The notes below the pieces were generated by a model. The model was given only the letters and a program-made list of their open reading frames with translations. It did no database searches and was not told the origin of the DNA. From assembly GCF_000741285.1 (NCBI RefSeq), contig NZ_JGZE01000018.1:1-64000 (forward strand): a stretch of 64,000 bases of DNA. Direction: 5' to 3'. The translations under genes were made by a program, and so were the position numbers. Shown here in pieces: positions 57,055 to 64,000 of the stretch (position 1 is the first letter of the stretch; each line of letters begins with the position of its first letter). The DNA is from Bifidobacterium mongoliense DSM 21395 (GTDB lineage: Bacteria; Actinomycetota; Actinomycetes; Actinomycetales; Bifidobacteriaceae).

Positions 57055-57855
57055 ATGAAGAAACTCGTGTTCGACTATGCGATGACCTTGCGGTTCAGCG
57101 CCCCGGTTTCGGACCATCGCTTTCAGCTGCGGTGCGTACCCGCGACGGGTCCACGCCAGCAAGTCAATGACGTGAACCTCAAGGTGACCCCTCAAACCGA
57201 ATTCGAGACCCAGCACGACGCCTTCGATTCCATCGTGATCACCGGATTCATCCCGCAGCCCCACACCAGTTTCGAGTATTCGGTGACCGGCATCGTGTTC
57301 GTCGACAATGCGAACATCAAACCGGAGATGAGCAAACCCCTGTATCGTTTCGATTCGGCGCTCACCCGGCCGGGGCCGACGGTCGAGACGATGATACGGC
57401 GCTGCGCCGGCACGATCGCCGCGGCCGGCCGGCCCCTCAGCGTGATGGAACGTGCCGAGGTGGCGATGCACGAGGTGTACGCGGCGTTCATGTACACGCC
57501 GGCCTCCACCACGATTCGGACCACGGCCGAGCAGGCGTTGCGGCAGGGCCGCGGGGTCTGCCAGGACTACGCGCACGTGATGCTTGCGGTCTGCCGGCAT
57601 CTGGGTCTGCCGAGCCGGTACATCGCCGGCCTGCTCGGCGGTGAGGGCGCCACCCACGCCTGGGTCGAGATCTACGATCAGGGGCGGTGGATCGGGTTCG
57701 ATCCGACGCACGACCGGCTGGTGAACGACGACTACATCACCATCGCGCACGGGCGCGATTACCGCGATTGCATGCTCGACATCGGCATCTTCTCGGGTGC
57801 GAACGTCACCCAGCAGCAATGGGTGAACGCTTCGGTGCACGAGTATCGGTCGTAG
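57055..57855 (+). CDS. Transglutaminase-like cysteine protease/ligase domain protein
   Basis: A 266-aa protein with an N-terminal beta-rich domain (residues about 1-110, opening MKKLVFDYAMTLRFSAPV) and a transglutaminase-like core: catalytic Cys in GVCQDYAHVM, His in ATHAWVEIY and Asp in GFDPTHDRL. It shows strong similarity in layout to bacterial transglutaminase-like proteins found with ATP-grasp/alpha-E proteins. ATG 57055 follows GGGGGTTGGG. It lies 178 bp downstream of the ATP-grasp gene, same strand, and is probably functionally linked to it. Confidence 0.9.
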   Translation: MKKLVFDYAMTLRFSAPVSDHRFQLRCVPATGPRQQVNDVNLKVTPQTEFETQHDAFDSIVITGFIPQPHTSFEYSVTGIVFVDNANIKPEMSKPLYRFDSALTRPGPTVETMIRRCAGTIAAAGRPLSVMERAEVAMHEVYAAFMYTPASTTIRTTAEQALRQGRGVCQDYAHVMLAVCRHLGLPSRYIAGLLGGEGATHAWVEIYDQGRWIGFDPTHDRLVNDDYITIAHGRDYRDCMLDIGIFSGANVTQQQWVNASVHEYRS

Positions 57856-57903
57856 GGCCGCCGGTACGGGTACACCCATCTCGCTAGCATGGGGCGCGTC
57901 AAG

Positions 57904-57982
57904 CACGGGAGCTCAGGTTACTGAGCTGAGAGGGATAGTCCCGACCGTAGAACGTGATCCGGTTAGTACCGGCGAACGAAGT
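57904..57982 (+). promoter_or_regulatory. TPP (thiamine pyrophosphate) riboswitch
   Basis: It shows the THI-box core: GGGAGCTCAGG...CTGAGCTGAGAGGG, then a variable helix, then GTGATCCGGTTAGTACCGGCGAACGAAG. The hallmark CTGAGA and the CGAACG-like closing segment are present. It precedes a YkoE-like S component gene, consistent with repression by TPP. Confidence 0.9.
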
Positions 57983-58036
57983 TTTTGATGGCCCGATAAC
58001 GGCTCCCCGCTTGCCATGAGTGAAAGCGAGAAGCAT

Positions 58037-58666
58037 ATGAACACAGCAAACATCACCACATCCGTCCGCAGCGGCGCGCATCCGTCGCTGCGCTGGCGCG
58101 TTGCCGACATCACGGTCACCGTGGTCATCGCCGTCGCATCCGGCGTCGTCTTCTGGGCCGTGGATCTCATCTACCAGCCCGTAGCCTCGGTGTTCCAGGT
58201 CGTTCCGGGATTGAGTTCGCTGCTGGACGGGCTGTATTACTTCGCGGGGCCCCTCGCCATCCTCATCGTGCGTAAACCTGGTGCGGCGCTGTTTGCCGAG
58301 CTCATCGCCGCGTTCGTCGAGGCCATGATGGGCGGCCAGTGGGGCGGCATGGGGACCCTCATCCCGGGTCTCGTGCAGGGCCTGGGCGCCGAACTCGCCT
58401 TCCTGTTCTTCGCCTACCGGGTGTGGAACATCGGGACCGCGATGCTGTCGGGTGCGCTCGCCGGGCTCGGCGGTGTGCTCATCTCGTGGCCGCTCTTCCA
58501 CGCGGGCGCCGCGGCGAGCTACATGGTCGTCACCTTCATCTGCAGCATCATCTCCGGCATGATCCTCTCCGGTGCGCTCATGTGGTATCTGTGCCGGGCG
58601 ATAGCGGCCACCGGCGCCATCGAACGCTTCGGCGCCGGTCGCGCGATGCGCGGTCAGAACGCCTGA
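58037..58666 (+). CDS. ykoE: YkoE-family ECF transporter S component (thiamine-related)
   Basis: A membrane protein of about 209 aa with roughly 6 helices, including ITVTVVIAVASGVVFWAVDL, PLAILIVRKPGAALFAELIAA and MVVTFICSIISGMIL. It resembles YkoE, the substrate-binding S component of an ECF-type transporter for thiamine or its precursor hydroxymethylpyrimidine. A TPP riboswitch upstream supports that substrate class. ATG 58037 was chosen; ATG 58016 is possible. The ECF ATPase and T-component genes are not adjacent. Confidence 0.85.
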   Translation: MNTANITTSVRSGAHPSLRWRVADITVTVVIAVASGVVFWAVDLIYQPVASVFQVVPGLSSLLDGLYYFAGPLAILIVRKPGAALFAELIAAFVEAMMGGQWGGMGTLIPGLVQGLGAELAFLFFAYRVWNIGTAMLSGALAGLGGVLISWPLFHAGAAASYMVVTFICSIISGMILSGALMWYLCRAIAATGAIERFGAGRAMRGQNA

Positions 58667-58677
58667 AAGGAACCATC

Positions 58678-59667
58678 ATGCTCAGAGTCAGACTCGAATA
58701 CGCACATCCGTGGACGAACCACGCCGGCATGTACCTGGCGCGGGAACGTGGGTACTACGCAGATTACGGAATGGATGTGGAATTCACCAGCGGCGACTTC
58801 TTCCGCGGCGACCCCGCCTATCTGCTGGCCGGGGGAGAGGTCGACATCGCGCTGGTGCGGCTCAATCAGCTGTTGTTCCACCAGCAGGGAGAGTCCTCGC
58901 TCATCTCGTTCGCCGTCATGAACCAATGTCAGATCGGCGGCATCATCACCAACACCTCCACCGGCATCCGGCGGTTCCGCGATCTCGAAGGCAAGCGCGT
59001 GTGCATCCCCATGGGGGTCAAGCGCCTGTACACCGAGCTCAAGGAGGCGGTGGAGCGCGACGGCGGCGACTTCTCGAAGATCGTCACCATCGACCCCGGC
59101 GAATGGGAGCCGGATATCCGCTCCGTGGAGCGCGGCAAATTCGACGCCTTCATCAACGTCGCGTGGTGGGAGCCCTACCAGGGGTCGCTGCCGTTCGATC
59201 GGGTCGTGGTCCTGCCGTTCGCGGATGACGTGGCGCCGCACCATTCGTATTACGTCTCCGTACGCCGCGAGATGCTCGACCGCAATCCCGAACTGGTCCG
59301 TCATTTCGCCGATGCGACGGCGCGCGGCTACGCACTGGCCTGTGAACGGCCCGACGAGGCCGTGCATGCGTTGCAGCCGGCGTTGTGCCACATCGATCAC
59401 GAGGTGCTGCGCGCCTCGCTCGACGCGGTGACGCCGTCATGGTTCGACGATCAGGGCAATTGGGGTGTCGCGAACCTCGACATGGTGCGCAGCTACACCT
59501 CCTGGATGGCGAAGCACGGGCATCTGAGCGTGCCCGAGGATCGGGCGATGCGGGCCATCGACGGCGACTGCGTGACCAACGCGCTTCTGCCCAACCGCAG
59601 CCGATCCGATGCCACGGCCGTTGTCGCTCGAGGACGTGGGCTGATCCGCGTGCCCCTCCGGGCTTGA
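58678..59667 (+). CDS. NMT1/THI5-type pyrimidine-binding protein without signal peptide
   Basis: A 329-aa protein of the ABC substrate-binding (NMT1/ThiY-like) fold: HAGMYLARERGYYADYGMDV at residues about 15-35, LAGGEVDIALVRL, FRDLEGKRVCIPMG and FADATARGYALACERPDEAV. The family binds formylaminopyrimidine or other thiamine precursors. The N-terminus (MLRVRLEYAHPW) is not a signal peptide and has no lipobox Cys, so the protein is predicted cytoplasmic. AAAGG lies 6 nt before ATG 58678, 11 bp after ykoE, so it shares the riboswitch. No CCCFC-type motif of yeast Thi5 is visible. Confidence 0.85.
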   Translation: MLRVRLEYAHPWTNHAGMYLARERGYYADYGMDVEFTSGDFFRGDPAYLLAGGEVDIALVRLNQLLFHQQGESSLISFAVMNQCQIGGIITNTSTGIRRFRDLEGKRVCIPMGVKRLYTELKEAVERDGGDFSKIVTIDPGEWEPDIRSVERGKFDAFINVAWWEPYQGSLPFDRVVVLPFADDVAPHHSYYVSVRREMLDRNPELVRHFADATARGYALACERPDEAVHALQPALCHIDHEVLRASLDAVTPSWFDDQGNWGVANLDMVRSYTSWMAKHGHLSVPEDRAMRAIDGDCVTNALLPNRSRSDATAVVARGRGLIRVPLRA

Positions 59668-59801
59668 GACGGCGTCACGATGGGTTGGTGGGGGGAATGG
59701 ATTCATGGTGGACGGTGGACGGTTGATTCCGCGATGGGTCGATGGGCTGCCGGGGTGATGCCGTGAGGTGCGCTCCCGCGGTCCGCTTATAGTGGGGAGT
59801 C

Positions 59802-60710
59802 ATGCGTAACGACCAGCTCCCTCACCTGCCCCCGACCGACCCCGCCGGCGAGATTCCCGATGCGGCCCATGATGCGGCCGATAATGCGGCCCATGATGCG
59901 GCGGGCGAAGGCGGGCACGGTATGTCCGGGGCCCGGCGTGTCGTCTTGTCGTTCGTGCGGCGCAGGGAACGCCTCGACGAACGGCTCGAGCGGGCCAAGG
60001 AGACCTATCAGGATCGCTATATGCTGCCGATAGACGCTGGCGGCGCACGATTGGGCGTGCGTCTCGGTGTGCGGTTCGACCGTGCGCTGGTCGAGCGGGC
60101 CTGGGGCAACGATCATCCGCTGATCGTCGAGGTCGGCACGGGGCAGGGTGAGAACATCGTCGCGGCCGCGGCGGCCCGGCCCGACATGAACTTCCTCGCA
60201 CTCGAGGTCTACGACCCGGGCATTGCCCACACCCTGCTGCTCGCGGGTAAGCAGGGGCTTGATAACCTCAGGATCGCCCAGGTCAACGCCCCGGCGCTGT
60301 TCGAGGTCGCCGAATCGGGGCTGGCCGCTGAAGTGTGGACGTTCTTCCCCGACCCCTGGCCCAAGATGCGTCACCACAAGCGGCGCATCGTCCAGCCGGC
60401 GTTCGCCGACGCTATCCGTCGGGTGCTGGTGCCCGGGGGCGTCTGGCGCATCGCCACCGACATCGAGGACTATGCGCTGCATGTGCATGAGGTCATGGAC
60501 GGGCGCGCCGATATGCGCAATGCCGGTTCGGTGACGGTCAGTCTGCCCACGGAGCACGTGGGCAAAGGCACCGCTGGGATGGCACAGGCCATGCCCCATG
60601 CGGATTTCCTTGAATCCGAACGGTTCGACGGCCGGATTCTCACCAATTTCGAGCGCAAAGGGATCGCCGCGGGTCGTCGTATCCACGACTTCACCTATCA
60701 GGCGGTGTAA
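59802..60710 (+). CDS. trmB: tRNA (guanine-N7-)-methyltransferase
   Basis: SAM-dependent enzyme forming m7G46 in tRNAs. Motifs are the SAM loop [26 protein letters not shown] and the TrmB signature [16 protein letters not shown]. The length of 302 aa includes an N-terminal extension of about 60 residues rich in Asp and Ala. ATG 59802 is preceded by TATAGT ending 8 nt upstream. It stands between the thiamine genes and tRNA-Glu. Confidence 0.93.
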   Translation: MRNDQLPHLPPTDPAGEIPDAAHDAADNAAHDAAGEGGHGMSGARRVVLSFVRRRERLDERLERAKETYQDRYMLPIDAGGARLGVRLGVRFDRALVERAWGNDHPLIVEVGTGQGENIVAAAAARPDMNFLALEVYDPGIAHTLLLAGKQGLDNLRIAQVNAPALFEVAESGLAAEVWTFFPDPWPKMRHHKRRIVQPAFADAIRRVLVPGGVWRIATDIEDYALHVHEVMDGRADMRNAGSVTVSLPTEHVGKGTAGMAQAMPHADFLESERFDGRILTNFERKGIAAGRRIHDFTYQAV

Positions 60711-60897
60711 TGGGGGATTGGCGTGTGACAGGTTGACTCGGCATCTTTGCGTCGGCGCGTTACGGCCGTAATCGGGTGCACCGAGTGTGTTGCGTGTGTT
60801 GAGCCCCCGGATCGCTCACACTGCCCCGCCGCCGTTCCGTGCAACACGCCGTCTTGCCAGTGCGGCCGCTGGTACGCTAAGCTGGTTGAGTTTGTTA

Positions 60898-60969
60898 GCC
60901 CCCCTCGTCTAACGGTTAGGACACCAGACTTTCAATCTGACAACGAGAGTTCGACTCTCTCGGGGGGTA
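60898..60969 (+). tRNA. tRNA-Glu (anticodon TTC)
   Basis: Acceptor GCCCCCC pairs with GGGGGGT (G-T at the first pair), with discriminator A and no CCA. The anticodon loop CTTTCAA gives TTC. The T-loop is AGTTCGACT. It precedes the brxL region. Confidence 0.93.
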
Positions 60970-60991
60970 CTTTTCCTGCGTTTCCGTATTG

Positions 60992-61026
60992 CCAGTCGGC
61001 AGTACGTCTCGGCTACTGCCGACTGG
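60992..61026 (+). terminator. Hairpin after tRNA-Glu
   Basis: CCAGTCGGCAGTA (60992-61004) pairs perfectly with TACTGCCGACTGG (61014-61026), 22 nt after the tRNA. No strong U-run follows. Confidence 0.6.
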
Positions 61027-61273
61027 GCTTCATGGTTGTTCTCTCTTCCGTGTATGTTCACGGGAAATCATGTGTTTCACGGGTTTTCTTGGAAAAGTGT
61101 GCCCAAAGTGTAGTCAGAGATGGATGGTGTGCTGAGCTCTGACGGGAGCACACCGCGGCATCATTCAGGGAATCTGGACCGAACCACTGACTGGTTCATG
61201 GTCATGCTCGTGCGGGGCGATCGTCGTATGGATCGTCAGGAAAGCCCTCGGCAATTGTATTTCGTGCATGGGA

Positions 61274-61403
61274 GGAGCGAGTTTGCAAGTTTTGAGAACT
61301 TCCGAGAGTATCAACGCCTGAAATCGTTGAGATTCCCACCGTCGTTAAGCCAAAAAATGCCTGTTCTACTTGAGTGAGTTCTCAAAACTTGCAAACTCGC
61401 TCC
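61274..61403. repeat. 27-bp perfect inverted repeat flanking 76 bp
   Basis: The left arm 61274-61300 and right arm 61377-61403 are exact reverse complements (start GGAGCGAGTTTGCAAG...). The 130-bp unit resembles a MITE or the ends of a lost insertion sequence. No clear target-site duplication was found. Aside from this repeat and the hairpin at 60992, the region 60970-61310 contains an 8-bp hairpin at 61126-61154 and nothing I can support as a gene. Confidence 0.8.
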
Positions 61404-61621
61404 GGAATGGCCCATGATTGTGCCCTTTTCCGGCGAATACAGGTCGAAGTCATACACATCGATGGGCCGTGGGTGCTGCAACGGGTGTCCGAGAGCGGGT
61501 GCAGGGCACGAACCACCATGTGTTCTTGGGGCGGCCGACCGTACCAGCCGAAGGAATAAGGCACCGACCACAGTGTTTCGGCCGGCGGTATTGACGTAAT
61601 CTCGTAATCCCAGTACACCAC
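61311..61621 (-). pseudogene. Small ORF downstream of brxL, frameshifted
   Basis: A GTG at 61621 begins VYWDYEITSIPPAETLWS and continues with SFGWYGRPPQEHMVVRALHP. At about 61488-61494 (ACACCCGTTG) the likely continuation moves one base to LQHPRPIDVYDFDLYSPEKG. One added C gives a 103-aa frame ending at 61311. No family is recognised. It starts 7 bp after the brxL stop and has the same orientation, so it could be the last gene of that unit. Its 3' end runs through the 27-bp inverted repeat. Weakly supported; may not be a real gene. Confidence 0.35.
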
Positions 61622-61627
61622 ACGTGG

Positions 61628-63679
61628 TTAAATATCCGACTGATCCGTCCTGATCGTCGTGACTTCGAAGGCCCGCACACGGCGTAGCTGCTGCCGTCTG
61701 GTGAGCGGGTTGAGCCAGTTGCCGTCGTTGTACGGCTGATAGATGTCAAGTCCGCGGCCGGGGACAACCCGCCAGCCCGTATCGGTGACGATGGAGCGGT
61801 CGTGCCCGGTGTCGTCGAATTCATAGGTGAAGGTGATGCCGAGGCGACCGAAGGTCGATTGGATTTCGGAGAACTTCTCGGTCTGCTCGGATGCAAACCT
61901 GCCGTCGTTGCGGCGCGTCACCAGATGCACGTGCACCTCCTCGGTGCGATCAGTGAACATGAGGACGGTCTCGAGGAACTCCGTGAAATTACGGATCTGG
62001 TAGGGCTTGCGGATATAGGGGTCCTTGAGCACGATCCTGGCGGCGCCGGCGATGTACGGGCCGAACAGCCCGTCATAGGTGACACCGGTCTGGTTCTCCG
62101 TGAAGGCGACGTGGCCTTCCTGTGCGCCTGTCCGTTCGATGCTGGGGGCGGCGTCATGTACGTTGCCATCGCCTTGCCGGCGCCCGTAGAGTTCGGGATA
62201 GTCTCCTTCCTCCAGGGTGTGCACGGAGATCCACACGGCGACCGGAACGTCCGGGCCCACTCGGGTGTAACTAAAATCGCTCTCCGAGGTCGTGCCGTCC
62301 ATCCGATGCAGCTGATCCGTGACCCGCTTACGCCCCTCCATGGCGCAACGCAGCAGCGGTTGCATCTGCTCCGCAGAGGCCTGACCGTCCGGGTGCATGA
62401 GTTTCATCAGGCCGGAGAAGGTCTTGGCCACGCCTTCCCTATCGTGTGCGGAGAGCGTCCGTGACAGCGTGAAGTGCCGTTCGAACGCACGACTGAAGTC
62501 GATCTCGCGTAACCGATGGAGGATCTGAGCAAGATAGTCCACGACGAAACCGTAGCCATGGGAGAACACTTCGGCGCGAACCTGTTCGAACTCCCAGCCG
62601 GGCAGGAAGTAATGGATGCGGTCCAGGAAATCCGGGTCGTGGTACTGCGGGGGCAACTCGTCGAACAGATCGGCGTGCTTGAGCAGATAGGGCACGTTAT
62701 GGCTGGTATTACCCTCGAACGCCAGGCTCGCCTCACGCCGCTCGGGTTGTGTGGTGGCAGAGGGCACCGGGCCATCCATGTGGCGTTTCATGGTGGCGAC
62801 GAGATCGCGGCCCGAGAATTCGTCGAACGCCACGGTGTCCCAATGCCTGACCTGGTCGCCGGGTGCCTCACCGTCGTCCCTGAAGAGCCGGGATGCGACC
62901 GGGTCGTCGTCCGATACGAGCGTGCCGTGCGGCGAGAACTCGGTGTAGGTATGCGATTTGCCTGTGCCTTTGGGTCCGAGCTCGAGCAGCCGGTAGTTGG
63001 ATTCGACGAAGGGGATGAGACGCACCAGATGCAGGAGCTTGATGCGCTCGCCGAACATGCTCGGGTTGAGACCGACCGAGCGCATGAGCAGGTCGATCCA
63101 CTCCTCATCGCTGAATTTAGGACGCATCGCGATGTAATGCTCACGATCGTCGCGCGATGTCTGCAGCGGCTTGAGATCGAGGATGCGCCACGGCGCGGTC
63201 CGTGATGCGCCGTCGCGTTTGTACCCGATCCGGCACATGCACCAGATGCCGGTGGTCAGCAGTTTCGGGTCGCGCACCACAAGCGCGGCGTCGATGGTGA
63301 CCTGGTTGATGCCGAGGTTGGAAAATCGCGCCTCGTATTGGTCGAGTTTCCCGTTGAGCGTGACTTGGACCTGGTCGATCACATCGTAAAAGCCGCGCTC
63401 GCGTATCCGCGACTGCATACCCGGCGCCTCCTCCCGGCGTACCGCATTCGTGGCGAGCATGGTGCGCACCCGCGCGACGTCGTCGTCGGTGCCTGTGGGA
63501 TCGGCCTTGGCGGTTTGGTCGCTGAGTAGGTGTTCGACCACGTAGGACGGCACCGGGGCGTGTTCCTTGAGTTCGGCCGCGAGATCCTTGCGCACGATGC
63601 GACCGGGAAACGCCTCACTGATCTTGCGATCCAGCTCGTTCGTCTCCTCCGGTGGCCGAAGATCACGCATCATCGTCAT
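61628..63679 (-). CDS. brxL: BREX-type AAA+ protein BrxL with PLD-like (MIT_C-like) C-terminal domain
   Basis: A 683-aa protein. The N-terminal region contains the BrxL pattern (FPGRIVRKDL, FSNLGINQVTIDAALV, PKFSDEEWIDLLMRSVGLNP). Walker A is ELGPKGTGKSHTYTEFSP near residue 240, Walker B/sensor WDTVAFDEFSGRD, then SHNVPYLLKHADLFDELPP and FLDRIHYFLPGWEFEQVRAE. A C-terminal segment (GPYIAGAARIVLKDPYIRKP, HVHLVTRRNDG, GRGLDIYQPYN) resembles the MIT_C phospholipase-D-like domain. BrxL is the phage-restriction AAA+ factor of type I BREX, usually the last gene of its operon. ATG 63679 has GAGGAT upstream. Other BREX genes, if any, lie beyond the window. Confidence 0.88.
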   Translation of the reverse strand: MTMMRDLRPPEETNELDRKISEAFPGRIVRKDLAAELKEHAPVPSYVVEHLLSDQTAKADPTGTDDDVARVRTMLATNAVRREEAPGMQSRIRERGFYDVIDQVQVTLNGKLDQYEARFSNLGINQVTIDAALVVRDPKLLTTGIWCMCRIGYKRDGASRTAPWRILDLKPLQTSRDDREHYIAMRPKFSDEEWIDLLMRSVGLNPSMFGERIKLLHLVRLIPFVESNYRLLELGPKGTGKSHTYTEFSPHGTLVSDDDPVASRLFRDDGEAPGDQVRHWDTVAFDEFSGRDLVATMKRHMDGPVPSATTQPERREASLAFEGNTSHNVPYLLKHADLFDELPPQYHDPDFLDRIHYFLPGWEFEQVRAEVFSHGYGFVVDYLAQILHRLREIDFSRAFERHFTLSRTLSAHDREGVAKTFSGLMKLMHPDGQASAEQMQPLLRCAMEGRKRVTDQLHRMDGTTSESDFSYTRVGPDVPVAVWISVHTLEEGDYPELYGRRQGDGNVHDAAPSIERTGAQEGHVAFTENQTGVTYDGLFGPYIAGAARIVLKDPYIRKPYQIRNFTEFLETVLMFTDRTEEVHVHLVTRRNDGRFASEQTEKFSEIQSTFGRLGITFTYEFDDTGHDRSIVTDTGWRVVPGRGLDIYQPYNDGNWLNPLTRRQQLRRVRAFEVTTIRTDQSDI

Positions 63680-64000
63680 ATCCTCACCTTCGAGTCGCCC
63701 GTGGTTCGTGTGGCCGGTCGCCGCGAATATCAATGGCGGATGTACCTATCGTCCGCATCGACCGTCGACCTCCGGCCGCACGTTCTTCCCTCGAGTCTAC
63801 GCAGCCCGCGGGGTCGGGTACAACTCCTCAGCCGTCCGCGCACTGTCCGCGCATCGTCAGTGCCATGCCGGGTAGGATGGCAATCGCCATGGTCCGTCCG
63901 GGGCGAGGCGTGCGGTGTAGGGCACGTCGCCACAGTGCGTGACGGAGAAAACGGTGCGTGACGGAGAAAACAGAGCGTGACGACGGGCGGGGCCACGCAC
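63680..64000. other. Region upstream of brxL with no supported gene
   Basis: No open frame in 63680-64000 has a convincing start, ribosome site or recognisable product. The minus-strand brxL ribosome site lies at its left edge. A short tandem repeat lies near the window end. The promoter for brxL is expected here unless it is cotranscribed with genes to the right. Confidence 0.6.
63935..63982. repeat. 19-bp tandem repeat, two full copies plus a partial
   Basis: GTGCGTGACGGAGAAAAC plus one base occurs at 63935-63953 and 63954-63972, then GAGCGTGACG (63973-63982) starts a diverged third copy. Confidence 0.75.

Noticed and set aside
61628-63679. A complete BREX operon
   Set aside because: Only the brxL-type gene is present; its usual partners would be outside the window.
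60898-64000. tRNA-Glu as attachment site of an integrated island containing brxL
   Set aside because: I found no second copy of the tRNA 3' end and no integrase to the right within the window.
1-64000. CRISPR arrays
   Set aside because: No set of three or more regularly spaced near-identical repeats with unique spacers was seen, and no cas gene.

Overview
The window is a high-GC actinobacterial chromosome segment, most consistent with Bifidobacterium. The signs are the gene order nusA-tail/infB/rbfA/truB/ribF, an IF-2 with a long Gly/Pro/His-rich N-terminus, a tiny bS22-type ribosomal protein, DUF4037/DUF4125 and DUF2530 proteins, and many starts that look leaderless (a TANNNT hexamer ending 6-8 nt before the ATG). 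Species cannot be fixed from sequence alone.

Layout. 1-6.3 kb: translation operon (nusA tail, infB, rbfA, truB, ribF). 6.3-16.1 kb: housekeeping genes radA, tpx, rpiA, rnhA, pgm, a lipid kinase, serS and tRNA-Ser. 16.3-24.7 kb: more variable genes, including a DinB-like protein, a frameshifted esterase, a HAD hydrolase, a three-gene unit DUF4037-TPR / DUF4125 / membrane hydrolase, and a frameshifted MFS transporter. 24.8-40.4 kb: core genes again (tRNA-Pro, lysS, menA, gpmA, phoU, a kinase lacking its H-box histidine, DUF2530, manA, serC, two secreted peptidoglycan hydrolases of the CHAP and NlpC/P60 types, a universal stress protein, osmC, thyA, folA and a tyrosine phosphatase). 40.4-47.6 kb: accessory carbohydrate and transport region with a GH3 glycosidase in a lower-GC patch, a divergent TetR regulator with paired operator-like repeats, an ABC exporter pair and a zinc dehydrogenase.

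47.7-52.0 kb: a compact integrated element of about 4.26 kb in tRNA-Phe. It is bounded by a 46-bp near-identical repeat of the tRNA 3' half and carries a tyrosine integrase, arm-type direct repeats, a holin-like protein, a broken ArsC-like phosphatase and a Na+/Ca2+-exchanger-type antiporter. 52-57.9 kb: tRNA-Asp, a DUF4190-like protein, galE, and an ATP-grasp/alpha-E/transglutaminase peptide-ligation cassette whose first gene has an in-frame amber codon. 57.9-60.9 kb: a TPP riboswitch controlling a YkoE-like S component and a THI5/NMT1-type binding protein, then trmB and tRNA-Glu. 61-64 kb: a defence-related locus with a BrxL-type AAA+ protein carrying a PLD-like (MIT_C-like) tail, a broken small ORF downstream and a 27-bp perfect inverted repeat.

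A cross-cutting feature is that at least seven loci are interrupted by one-base length changes, mostly at short G or C runs, and an eighth is interrupted by an in-frame stop. These may be real strain-specific pseudogenes, but the homopolymer pattern also fits sequencing error. They are listed as pseudogenes with that caveat.
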